From Polysphondylium violaceum (taxonomy: Eukaryota; Evosea; Eumycetozoa; Dictyosteliales; Dictyosteliaceae): a stretch of 47,458 bases of DNA. Location of the stretch: contig AJWJ01000136.1 in NCBI GenBank assembly GCA_000277445.1, forward strand, positions 1 through 47,458. Direction: 5' to 3'. Every line of letters begins with the position of its first letter. The first letter of the stretch is position 1. The notes under the pieces were generated by a model that searched no databases, was not told the DNA's origin, and saw nothing but the letters and a program-made list of their open reading frames with translations. Below are positions 32,443 to 42,927 of the stretch, piece after piece. A program made the translations under genes and the position numbers.

Positions 32443-32677
32443 TTTCTTTGATTGAAACTACACTAGGATCTGATTAGTTTAGTTTTTGCAATGTGTTTAA
32501 AAGCCTCACGAGAGACAGAGAACGCGTCGCGGCGAAAAAAAAATTTCAAAAAAAAAATACAAAAAAAAAAAATCAAAAAAAAATAATTGCAAAGAAACGA
32601 AGATACCTAAACACGTAACGTTTCTCATAGTGCTGTTATTTTTGGGAAATTGATCTGATTTACAATATTTAATTTAT

Positions 32678-33427
32678 TTAATAAAGTTTTAAATGTCCAG
32701 TGACCTCATTAACTTTTTCATGTGGAGCTATATATAGTATACATTAATATATTTGTATTATGACATTGTTTTAGGTAGTAAAATAACACTTACCTGGACC
32801 AATTGCTAAAACAGTAGCAGAACCACTTGGAATTTGGGTGTGACCTGCATCTAAAACTAAATAACTTACTAAACCTGCCTTTTTAGCTTTTTCTCTTAAT
32901 TCATATCTAATAATATAATAGGATTGAATAGGGATAATATTAAAATCACATCAATAAGTATCAGGATCAAATATATGACTTAGTCATAACATCATTGTTA
33001 TTGTCATCACACATCATTATCATCACTACAACACATACAATTCATTTTCACTATTTGCTTTAACAGTAATCTTTGCGGCACCAAAATACTCCCATTGTTT
33101 TAAAACTTTTTTATTCTTTATCAAACTCTTTTGATAGGCACCAAGAGTGGCGTGACAACATTGAGCAATGATTTTACCCTTTGTCATTGATAAATCTGTT
33201 CTAATAACTAAAACTTGTTTGCAATCGCCTATTTCCTCATCGTATACTGGTTCATCATCGTCGTTGTCATCTGCTTGTTGTTCTTGTTCAAATTTTACTT
33301 GATTGTTGCTTTTGGTGTCCTCATCTTTAATTTGTTGTTTGTTTTTTTGGTAGGATAAAAATAACTTTGTTATAAATATACCAGAAAACAATGAAACAAG
33401 TGATGCAACAATGGTTGTTGAATTCAT
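32678..33427 (-). CDS. ptrh2: Peptidyl-tRNA hydrolase 2 (Pth2/Bit1)
   Basis: Three exons (33427-33039, 32906-32794, 32727-32678) encode 183 residues. The N-terminus MNSTTIVASLVSLFSGIFIT is a membrane anchor, as in the mitochondrial-outer-membrane form. An acidic linker and then the Pth2 catalytic domain follow: VLVIRTDLSMTKGKIIAQCC with HATLGAY, then VLDAGHTQIPSGSATVLAIG, ending VNEVTGHLKLY exactly like other family members. The enzyme frees peptides from prematurely released peptidyl-tRNA. The open frame extends upstream of 33427 through T-rich leader; the ATG chosen starts the anchor and sits in A-rich context. The downstream gene is rpl7a on the same strand, with 235 bp between stop and start. 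Confidence 0.94.
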
Positions 33428-34784
33428 GTTGTGGTGATAAAGATATATGTGCGGTGGGTGAAATGTGAAATTGATGAAATGATATTTGTTGTCGAAAAAG
33501 TAAAAAAAAAAAAAAAAGGGGGTGTTCAAAAAAATTAGCAAAAAATCAGACACATGATAACTTAAATAGATTAATGGATAATTTCGGTATTACTTTGTCT
33601 CATTCATATCTCTCTCTATGTCTAAATAATAAAAATATCAATTTCGGGCGACATGGGTGGGGTGAATGAGTGACGTCGATAGCTGTCTTTGTATAAACTA
33701 TTTTTATCTCACTTCACTATTTGGAATTTTTAAAATAAGAGAAAGATAACATAAAAGACAATATCAACCTAATATAGAAATAATTTCCCCACTGACAAAA
33801 CTTTCTTTTAAACATCCACACTCACACACACAATGAGATCTTGATTAATTTGGTTGTGTCTGTTTGTGAATGTGGTGTGTATTGAATTGTTAATTTAATA
33901 AATACCATTTCCCAAATACACACACCACATAGTGTTTATAAACACTACCACCACCACTACATATATAAAAAAGCAATAGGGCATAGTATGGGTACTATAT
34001 ATAAATAAAACTACACACACACACTAAAATATCATAGACAATTACTTGATAAGAGTATTCGTCAGATATCTCAAAAACTCATTTAGAAACATTAGTTTAA
34101 TTTATATATCGTCGTTTGATCAAGTATTGATATGGATTTTGGATGGCTCCACAACACACCACTCTCCTTTGTTAATTTTAAAACTTTTAAGTTTATCCAC
34201 CTACTTCGATTCGATATTGTTTTATATAAAAAGGAAATATTTATTTTAAGTTCCAACAAAAAAAACAAACACACTCACACTCATCCACAACACACACAAT
34301 TTAAGTAATAGTATTGTATTTGTTGACATACCAACACCAAGAATAATTAAATATCATTGTGTTTTGTTGCCAATTAATTTAGTGGTAGTGTGTGATTTGT
34401 CACAGTATTAGTAGTAACAATAATAATAATAATAATAATAATAACAATAGTAGTAGTAATAGTAATAGTAATAGTTTAACAAATAGAATTATCTGTTCCT
34501 TTTTGGAATTCTAATAATATTTACGCAATAAACTATTACATTAGATAAAGACCGCCACACCCAACCTATAGATATATAAATACACACCTACACCTCTTTG
34601 TAATAATTTGTTACCAATTTAAATCTCAATCTCTTTTTATTTTTTCATTTTAAAATTATTATTATTTTTTGTGTCATTTACATATAATATTTTATTTAAA
34701 TATTTCAATTTACAATAACCTTTGTTTGTTGACACCAATTCCAAGTTTAAGTTTTCAATTTACAAAAAATACATTTTTCATAAA
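33428..34784. other. 1.36-kb divergent spacer between Pth2 and aspartyl protease genes
   Basis: The spacer has CA/CACA-rich patches and an AAT/AGT trinucleotide run (about 34420-34475). Two overlapping frames of 60-67 codons near 34050-34270 have no recognisable protein. It presumably holds the promoters and long leaders of both genes. No RNA gene is recognised. Confidence 0.45.
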
Positions 34785-36329
34785 ATGTTACGACTTTCTA
34801 TATCCAAGTTTATAATTTTATTTATTATCCTTTCACAATGGGCTTCCTTGACATCAGCATATACAGTTAAAATCGATCAAGATAATTCTAAAAAATTCCT
34901 AGAATTACCATTAATTGTTACATCAAGAGGGTATTTATTATTATTTTTTATTACCATGAAATTCAATTATTAATAATTGTTATTTTTTTATAGCCAAATT
35001 GATTATATTCCAATCTCTGACAATATGGTCGAATTAAAAAATACTCATTTATCTAGACATACATTGGGTAAAGAATTAGAAGAATCAATGATTGGTAATT
35101 TATATCAAATTAATGCAAAAATTCAAGTTGGTGAGCAAGATTTTTTGGTCCAAGTAGACACTGGATCAACTTTGATGGCCATTCCTTTGACTGGCTGCAA
35201 TTTATGCAACAGTAAACGTCCAACCTATAATCCAGCCGCTTCAAATCATTCACAATTAATTGGATGCAATGATGCCAATTGCAAGGGATCCGGTAGTTCT
35301 GGTCCAAGATGCAAGATAAATTCTCAAGCCCACTGTGATTTCATTCTTAGATATGGCGATGGTTCAAGTGTCACTGGAAATGTTTATGCAGATATGGTCA
35401 CCATTTCCGGTGTTTCTGCTATCGCTCATTTTGGTGCCAATGTCCATGAATCTGCCGGATTTGAGTATCCAAGAGCTGACGGTATCATTGGATTTGGAAG
35501 ATCATGCAAGTCATGTGTCCCAACAGTATATGAATCTATGGTTGCCCAACAAGGCCTCAAAAACATCTTTGGTATGATGTTGGACTACGAAGGTGGTGGT
35601 GTCTTGTCTCTTTCCGATTTGAATCCAAACTACTATGAAGGCGACATTGAGTACACTCCATTTGACGAAAACAGTCTCTACTACAAGATCCAAATGACAG
35701 GTTTTGTCGTTGCCAACCACAGCATCCCAGTCAGAGATTTTGGTGACGTTATTGTCGACAGCGGTAGCACCGCCTTGGTCTTGGCTTCCCGTGCCTACAA
35801 CACCTTGATCCACATCTTGAAAAAGAATTTCTGTCACATTGAGGGTGTCTGCGGCAAACCCGATATCTTTTCTTCAAGATGCTACGAAAACGACTCTGTC
35901 ATTGACAAGTTCCCCGTCTTACATTTTGGCTTCAAGAATGGTGTGAGACTTGCTATTCCCCCAAAGAACTATTTGATCAAATCTGTTTTCCAAGGTGGTA
36001 AAGTTGGCTACTGCTTTATGATTGACGAAGGTGATGACATGACCATCCTCGGTGATGTCTTTATGCGTGGATATTACACTATCTTTGACAACGAATCCCA
36101 CAGAATTGGTTTTGCCGTCGGAAGAAATTCAACTGGCAGTGTTATGGTAGGTGGAGGTTTTGATGCCGAAGAGGTTTTCGAAGGTGTTCCTATGGAAACA
36201 AGCAGTGCCGCTGGTGCTCCTCGTGGAGGTTTATCCCTCTCTGGACTCTTGTCACCAAAAGCATGGGCTAGCCACTCTTCTACTTTATTGATTTTATTGA
36301 CTACTTTATCTCTAATATTAGTTTGTTAA
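34785..36329 (+). CDS. Pepsin-family aspartyl protease with signal peptide and C-terminal anchor
   Basis: Two exons (34785-34930, 34994-36329) around a 63-nt intron encode 493 residues. A signal peptide covers about residues 1-24 (FIILFIILSQWASLTSA). The two catalytic motifs are VQVDTGSTLMA with Asp104 and VIVDSGSTALV with Asp304. Both lobes carry the family's Cys pairs (CNLC, CKSC, CFMIDEGDDMTILGDVFMRG). The end is a Gly/Ser/Ala-rich spacer and a hydrophobic tail (STLLILLTTLSLILVC) without a basic cytoplasmic part, which suggests a GPI anchor rather than a lysosomal cathepsin D. The protein is probably secretory-pathway or cell-surface. No long propeptide is obvious. Clan AA membership is certain; substrate unknown. 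Confidence 0.93.
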
Positions 36330-37123
36330 ATTTTGATTTTATTTTATTAGTAACTTATTATTATTATTGTCCGACATTGTGTTTGATGTGTAGTATTGTG
36401 TTTGTATTGTAGTAGTTGTAGTTGTATGTTGTTTTGTAAATAATATCAACACATCCTTCTCTTATAATATACATATACGTTGTTGTCCATATACATTATC
36501 CTTATCGCCCCCCATACTATTTTTATTGTATCTTGTCCCCCCCTTAAAGAAGTAATTTTGTTTGGTTGGTTTCAAATGTCTTTACTTTTTTAATAGTTCC
36601 ATCTTTTCCCCCTTTGTTGCTTTTTCCTCTTGTTTCTATTTCTATTGTAATTTATTATTTTTTTATTTTTTATTTCTTTTTTCCATTTCCACCTCTCTAT
36701 TTATATACACTGCTAATGGGTAAGTTTACTTTAATAATATAAATTAATTTCCTTTCTTTCAAAATATTAATATATTCTTCTAAATTAGGAACCAAAAGAC
36801 TAAGACTCCTTGATTTCAATTAAATACATATATAAAGGAAAAAAAAATAAAAAAAAAAAGTTATCTATTTCACATCCAACCAAGATGCTAAATAGGTAAG
36901 TTTTAATACAATCATCATTGTTTTTATTATTTACAAGTTAGTTGTTATTAAAAATAATACGATACTATCTCTATATCGTAGGTAAAGGGACTATAAAGAG
37001 GATAGGGCGATCGATCACTACTATACCATATTATATCTCAAATACTATAATGATTAGTGTTTCTTGACTAGAATCATAGTTTGCTTTTCCCACCGTTGCA
37101 TAATAACTGATCAGTGTGTTGTG
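36330..37123. other. Spacer after the aspartyl protease, with intron-like signals
   Basis: The left part is T/C-rich 3' flank. The plus strand has two strong donors (GTAAGTTT at 36720 and 36896), each just after an ATG and each followed by an AG within 100 nt. They would give spliced ORFs of only 12 and 26 codons. This is not enough to call a gene; see findings. Confidence 0.4.
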
Positions 37124-37521
37124 TCAATTGTTTGATAAAGTAGGTGTTGCTATTGTTAGTGGTGATGGTGATTGAAGTTGTGTTTGAAGTGGTAAGAGTG
37201 CTGCATTGTATAGTTTAATGGATGCTTTTTCATCGTTAATCAACTGATTTGCTACTTTACTCAATGGTAAGTAGATCAAGAAATATAAAAGACATTGTAT
37301 TGAAAACACTGCAAATATAATTTTCTAAGAGAGTAGAATAGTCTTAATATAAGATATATAAAGCAACAACAACAAAAATAAGAATAATAATAATAATAAC
37401 TTACCTTATTTGCGACAGTAATAATAGTGATATCTACAATGGTTGAGTACACAAATGAAATGGCATTAAAGTGAGAGAGGAGATATCCAACGATAAATGC
37501 TATTAATATAAATATATACAT
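37124..37521 (-). CDS. Small two-pass membrane protein, function unknown
   Basis: Two exons (37521-37405, 37324-37124) with an 80-nt GTAAGT...TTAG intron give 105 residues. Two hydrophobic segments are evident: MYIFILIAFIVGYLLSHF at the start and IIFAVFSIQCLLYFLIYLPL after the junction. A short helical segment (ANQLINDEKASIKLYNAALL) and a Pro/Ser/Thr tail follow. The first segment could be a signal anchor. The family is not recognised. Frame, phase and hydrophobic pattern all continue across the intron, which supports a real gene. The neighbouring hairpin at 37.6 kb lies upstream of it. Confidence 0.72.
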
Positions 37522-37925
37522 CTTGTGTGTTTTACACTTAGAAAAATCATAAGATTTTTGAAAAAATTCTAAAAAAATTGGTGTTGGTAATTAGAAAAGC
37601 ATCCTTATTTTACACCTACTCTAAGATCCTAGAGTTTGAAATAGCCAAGTTGGAGGTCTTAGATTTTGGAGTATAAAAAGGATGCTTTTCTCAATAGAAT
37701 CCTATTCATTATTTTTTTGGTCAAATGTCAAACAACACAAATGACAGTAGTATAGTATTTACAGTAGGATTTAAATAGTAGATCACCCAATTGGATATCT
37801 TGTAAATATATTTATTTTTAAATTAATAAAATAAATAAAATGTATATATTATTATTATTATATTAATATGATTATTATTATTATTATTATTATTATTATT
37901 TCTACTTTTTAACATGATTAAATTC
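37522..37925. other. Spacer between the small membrane gene and VPS39, with a long hairpin
   Basis: This spacer holds the 99-bp inverted repeat listed separately, the promoter of the small membrane gene and the VPS39 3' end. An ATT run (about 37866-37900) marks the VPS39 3' side. No protein gene is seen. Confidence 0.5.
37593..37691. repeat. 99-bp inverted repeat (hairpin) with 14-bp perfect arms
   Basis: The left arm AGAAAAGCATCCTT (37593-37606) is the exact reverse complement of the right arm AAGGATGCTTTTCT (37678-37691). The inner sequence continues to pair imperfectly (TCTAAGATCCT against the complement of AGGTCTTAGA). It could be a MITE-like element, a structured non-coding RNA or a terminator. 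No clear target-site duplication is seen. Confidence 0.7.
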
Positions 37926-40900
37926 TTAAACAGAATTTGGATAATCAATTGGATCATTTTTGAAATTTCTTCCAGAAACAGGACAAATGTAGGGAATTTG
38001 AAAACACTTAAAATGTACAACGGTACCATTGGGGAAATAGACAAATACACGATCACCAATGGGTTTGGAACAGACGGGACATCGTTTCTCTGATCCTATC
38101 AGGATACTACTACTACACACTCGCATATACTCTGATTTAGTTTGAAAGTTGAGTGATTTTTGCAAGGATTTTACAATTTTAGATTCACGTTGTTGACTGA
38201 TACTATAGTTGAAACTTTTGATCAAATACTCTGATATACCGCCATGGAGTTGGATGGATTCTGGCAAGAGCTGGATTACTTTGATGGGATCCATTTCTGT
38301 GTAGTAGTTGTTTAAAAATTCGATAATATAGGTGGGCACTACGGTGGTTGTACCCACGTCTCTGTTGGCGGCGATCAGTTGGTGTTGTTTGTAGTTGAGA
38401 TAGGTCTTGAGGAGACATAAAAAGAGTTCTTGTCTTTTGAGATCATACAGACCCTCCTTCAAGTTGAGTCCAGTATTGGATTCTTCTTTGTCGCTGTTGG
38501 CGGCGTTGTTGAGTGAAAGGCTGTCTCGTGAGTGCAGGTAGGCGCCAGTGTTTTTGTCGGCACTGCTGCCATAGAGGGTAGGTGATATGGATGATGGCGA
38601 GAGGCCATACACAGATTTGGGACGACCGGTGGAGCTGGTGGCGGGGATGTTGGTGTTGGTCTCTTTGAGATGATGGGTCGATAAACTCGACTTGGGATCA
38701 AAGTTGGCGCATATGAATTCGGCCTTTTTGAAATCATGGAGTTTCCAGACGATAATGTTAAACATCATCTCGTACTGGCCCATTCTCAAGTAGAGTATCA
38801 CCAACTCTTCGTACAAGAGACTGCTACGAATACGATGCAGCAACGAGCCTGCGTTGTAGCAGTTTGAAAATTCAAGGAGGTCAATGAGTTTTTGTCGATT
38901 GTCGTCGGGCTGCGGAATTTCATTCTTTTTGGCCGAGACTTGGAGTTCGGGGTTCTGTTGGAAAATGGTGTCGATATAAGAGGTGGCCAAACGGGTGTGG
39001 AGGTATTCGGCACGATTCTGTTGGTCGAATATAATGTATTCGAGGTATTGTTGGTAGAGCTTGACGCCGGTGGGCTGCAAAAAGTCTATCACTTGGTCGA
39101 TGGCAAGGGCGTCTTTACGGGTCTTGAGGAATATGTGTATGGCCTTGTCGGGATAGTTTTCGAGAAAGTAGGTGGAAAACTCCCACACCAGCTCCTTGGG
39201 TGGCTCGGGGATGGCGGTGGGACGCGCCTCTAGCAGGGCAATCGACTCGTCGATACCGCTGGAGCCATGGGCGTCGGTTAATTCGTTGTTGTATAGACGA
39301 CACCACAGGGTGAGCGCCTTTCTGTATTTCTCAGAGTATTGGTACACGATGCCAAGCTCGCTAAAGAATTGACGTTGCTGGAGCCATTCTTCGAGATCTT
39401 GTGTGTAGTATTGGTTGTGATAGCGGGTGATGTTTGTGACAAACTTTTCCGCCTTGTTGTGGTCGACCAACAGCTTGAGAAACACGCTGACTAAGTCCTT
39501 GAGCACGTCTGTTCCATCTTTGTATAGGGGCAAACGATTTTCTATATAGTTCATCAACTCGAGTTTGGCCTCTGCCGAGAGGCCTTGCTTGTCGGTGGCC
39601 GATTGTGTGGTCTCTATGATTTGGTAGATGCTCTCTGTCGTCGAGAGCTGTGATCTAAAGTCTGTTTGGTAGGGAAGCAGCGAGGGGAAAAAGGTGATGA
39701 TGGTTCTGGGATCAATGTTTGATTTCTCCAGGTATGGAAACGCGGCTTTAAAGTGAAGCTTGTAAAACTCTGTCATGGCGATTTGTTCGTAAATCTTGCC
39801 GATACGCTGTTGATAGATTTGTTTCTCTTGTTCGGGGTCCTCATAGTCACTGGCGACGCCACGGTCTCTCTTAAAGAATATCTCAAAGAGCCTGATGGCC
39901 TCTTTGTGCTCGCCGTTGGCGATATAACTCTGCACAATGTCGTCCAAATTACTGAAATGAAGACAATAGACGGCGTTTGGGTTACTCGAGTAGAGAATGA
40001 CAAAATCCTTGCCACTGCCCCGTCCCTCGCACACCTGATGAAACGAGGCTGGCGGTTTAGTGATCTGCTGCACAATCTTTTCGCTGGCAATGTCTTGTAT
40101 CTCTATCGACTTGTTTGACAGGATTGTGATGAGATAGGGCTCATAGTATGCCATCGACACGGGCGTCGCATTCCACTTGATGGCGCCCTGTACCGGCTCA
40201 CCCTGGAGATTGACAAAAATAGCCAAATCGTCAGTGGTGAGCAAAAACTTGCTCTGATCAGTGATGAGTTTTGTCTTTGGCGTCGAGTTTTTTTCGAGTG
40301 GAAAGAGCACCTTGTGAAACTCATTGTCAATGTCCAGCACCGCATACTCTTTCTTGTATCCCAAACACAGGGTATTGTGGCACCACTCGATCGTGATTGG
40401 TGCTTCCTGTAGAAACACCTCTTTATACAATTCAAATACACCAACAAATTCAAAAAATGACAGCTTTTTCTTTGACAAAATACACAGTTTATACTCGGGA
40501 CTCTTTTTCTTTATGCAAAATGTAGTCACTCCTTTTCCTGCCAATCCAATCGATGTTGATGGTTCTAAATTATATAAATTTAATACATCTAAATTACCAT
40601 CTATTATTTTATTTATATTAGAATTTCTAAATGATAATGATAATATGATGATGATGATGATGATGATGATGATCATAACTTACCGCATAAACTAATTAAT
40701 TTACCAATATCGGCAATTAATATAATCTTTTCAATTGGCTTTTTACCATGACCCAATGATCTTTTTTTCTCTAGTTTTGATTTAAAACTAATTTTTCTAT
40801 TTTGTTCTACCTTTTCTAATATATACAATAGAATTTGACCATCATTTGTACCGATATATATATTGTTTCCCCAAATATCTATAGATTCTATTTTACATGG

Positions 40901-40945
40901 AACACTATTGACAATGGGTATAAGATCAAATGGACTAACTGACAT
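37926..40945 (-). CDS. vps39: VPS39/VAM6-type subunit (HOPS/CORVET family)
   Basis: Two exons (40945-40684, 40600-37926) around an 83-nt intron encode 978 residues. The N-terminal citron-homology propeller begins FDLIPIVNSVPCKIESIDIW, continues NNIYIGTNDGQILLY and includes APITIEWCHNTLCLGYKKEY. Clathrin-heavy-chain-type helical repeats fill the middle. The C-terminal zinc-binding domain reads CPVCSKPIGDRVFVYFPNGT followed by VVHFKCF. VPS39 tethers late endosomes and lysosomes via Rab7; its paralogue TGFBRAP1/Vps3 shares this layout and is the main alternative. A Ser-rich insertion (about residues 720-790) is lineage-specific. The region 38.4-40.2 kb is markedly GC-rich. A TTG/ATA run extends the frame 5'; the ATG at 40945 is the start. 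Confidence 0.87.
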
Positions 40946-41257
40946 TATTATCAATGATAATGATAGATATAACCAATATATCTAATCACAATAGTGGTAA
41001 TAATATATCTATGTTATTATGATTCTATCTTCTGTTGTATTAAATTGCTTATATTGCTTATATTAACAACACAACAACAATACTAATACTAAATGATCGA
41101 GTCTTCAGACAATTTGAAAATCACAAAAATAAATAAAAAAAAAAAAAAAAAAAAGAAAAAATGATCAAAGATTTTTTTGTAATTTGAGTTTATTGTTTGC
41201 AACCATCATATCAGTCTACATTATGATGTTTATAATGTATTGTTGATGATATTGTTA
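40946..41257. other. Spacer between VPS39 and the VTC1-like gene
   Basis: This is A/T-rich sequence with a long A run (about 41129-41160) near the 3' end of the VTC1-like gene. It also holds the VPS39 promoter. No gene is seen. Confidence 0.5.
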
Positions 41258-42570
41258 TTAACTGCCACCAACTTTAGCTTCTGGTTTCTTTATGATAAAG
41301 AACACTAAAAACAATGTAACTGAAAGCATGACCATGACAACCAAAGCGATGGGTCCATAGGGATCATAGAAAGGACCTGCGGTTTGAGTTAATATTGCAT
41401 GTCTACGTTTTCTAAATATAATATAGCTATAGACTAGAAAACCCAAAGCAATGATCCACAGTGCAAGACCGGTAAAGAGGGATAGGTTTTCTGAACCAAA
41501 AAAAGTAATGATGGCAGTACCAATGGCGCCCAATGAAAATGTAGTTCCCACCCAACTCATCCATGTTCTTTCATTTGAGAATAACTTTGAATCATCTGCC
41601 AACACTTTTCTCCACACAGGTATTTTGCCACCCTGCGCTGCTGCTTTTGCTGATAGATTGACTGCTTTTTCTTTTTTATTGTTATTGTTATTCTTTTTGT
41701 TGTTTACATCATCATTCAAGTCATAGGTTATATTGCTATTGTTTCTCTTTTTAACAGAATCATTTCCTACTTTTTTATCGGTTTCATCATAGACACTATT
41801 AGCATTATTGGCATTCTTATTCTTATTCTTTGATTTAACAATTTGTACAACTTTTTGAGGAGGAGGTGGGATTAATAAGGATGTGTTTGAATTGTTTATA
41901 TTGATATTGTTACTTTTACTAATCATATTACTATTGCCTAGTATACTACTAATATTATTATTATTGACATTATCATTGGTTAATGAATAGTTGTGTGGAT
42001 TCCAATCATCCAATAATGATGGTGTTTGTGGAGTTACAGGTGTTATTGGTGTAATGGGTGTAATGGGTGTTATTGGTGTTAGAGGTGTATTTGTCCCTGT
42101 TATGTTTTCATTGGTTGGTGGGGGTATTAGGATTTGATTATTATTAACATCACCATCATTATCTTTATGTATTTCACTTTGTTGTTGTTGTTGTTGTTCC
42201 TGTAGCTTTCTTTGTAGCTTTTTCTCTTTTTTCTTTTTCTTTTTCTCTTTTTTACCCTTCTCTTTTTCTTTTTAGTCTCTTTATCATCTTGATCGTCGTC
42301 ATCGTCCTCATCATCATCACTATGTTCATCTCCACTTGATTCTATATTGGGTGATATCGATCCCGGTGTTCCTTTCTTTGTACTTGTAGTAGTAGTTGTA
42401 GTGGTAGTAGTAGTTGTAGTATTCCGATTATTATTGTTTATATCTTGTTGTTGTTGGTTATCTATTATATTGTCATCTTGCTCAACAATGGTGTTATCTA
42501 TATTGTTTTCATTTGATAGCTGAGATGACACACCAGAAGGTGTCGAAGGTTTACTATATCCTCCTTCCAT
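41258..42570 (-). CDS. VTC1/DUF202-domain membrane protein with a charged disordered N-terminus
   Basis: My model has two exons (42570-42256, 42199-41258) joined over a 56-nt GT-AG interval, giving 418 residues. The C-terminus is a clear DUF202/VTC1 domain. It has the signature FSNERTWMSWVGTTFSLGAI and three membrane segments (ending IALVVMVMLSVTLFLVFFII). VTC1 is the membrane subunit of the vacuolar polyphosphate polymerase complex. The N-terminal part is Asn/Thr/Asp-rich and then Lys/Arg-rich, followed by a PITPITPITP repeat. No in-frame ATG exists upstream in the frame of the membrane domain, so the first exon must be joined either by this purine-rich intron or by a frameshift. Domain identity is strong; the join is tentative. 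Confidence 0.8.
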
Positions 42571-42927
42571 TGTATGTTTGTCTCTATATATCTATATATC
42601 TATACGTCTCTGTATATCTTGTTTCTTTCAATTTGTGTTGCTATAATTGTTTGTAAATTTATATTTATGTGGGGGTCTGTGTTTCTTAATTTATTTTATA
42701 AACATGATTCTGACACCCAAATTTAAATTAAAAATGAAAATGGAGTGGGGGTGAAAAATGTTTAAAAATTTAATTTACTTCTGAAATAAACAAATAAATT
42801 CATCTTCAATCAATGAATAAGTGCTAGCGTTAGTAGAGTATTGGTTAAAATAGCAAAAAAGATACGACACACCCACACCCCCGCTTGAAATTGGAAATTT
42901 AAATTTTATATATATTTAGATAAAAAC
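42571..42927. promoter_or_regulatory. Divergent promoter spacer, VTC1-like gene / mitochondrial carrier
   Basis: This 357-bp spacer lies between opposite start codons. It has G-rich GTGGGGGT and GAGTGGGGGTG words and a TATATATATTTAG run just before the carrier ATG. No gene is seen. Confidence 0.4.

Noticed and set aside
34046-34274. Overlapping 60-67 codon frames on both strands in the aspartyl protease upstream spacer
   Set aside because: No known domain, no splice partners that extend them, and composition like the surrounding A/T-rich DNA.
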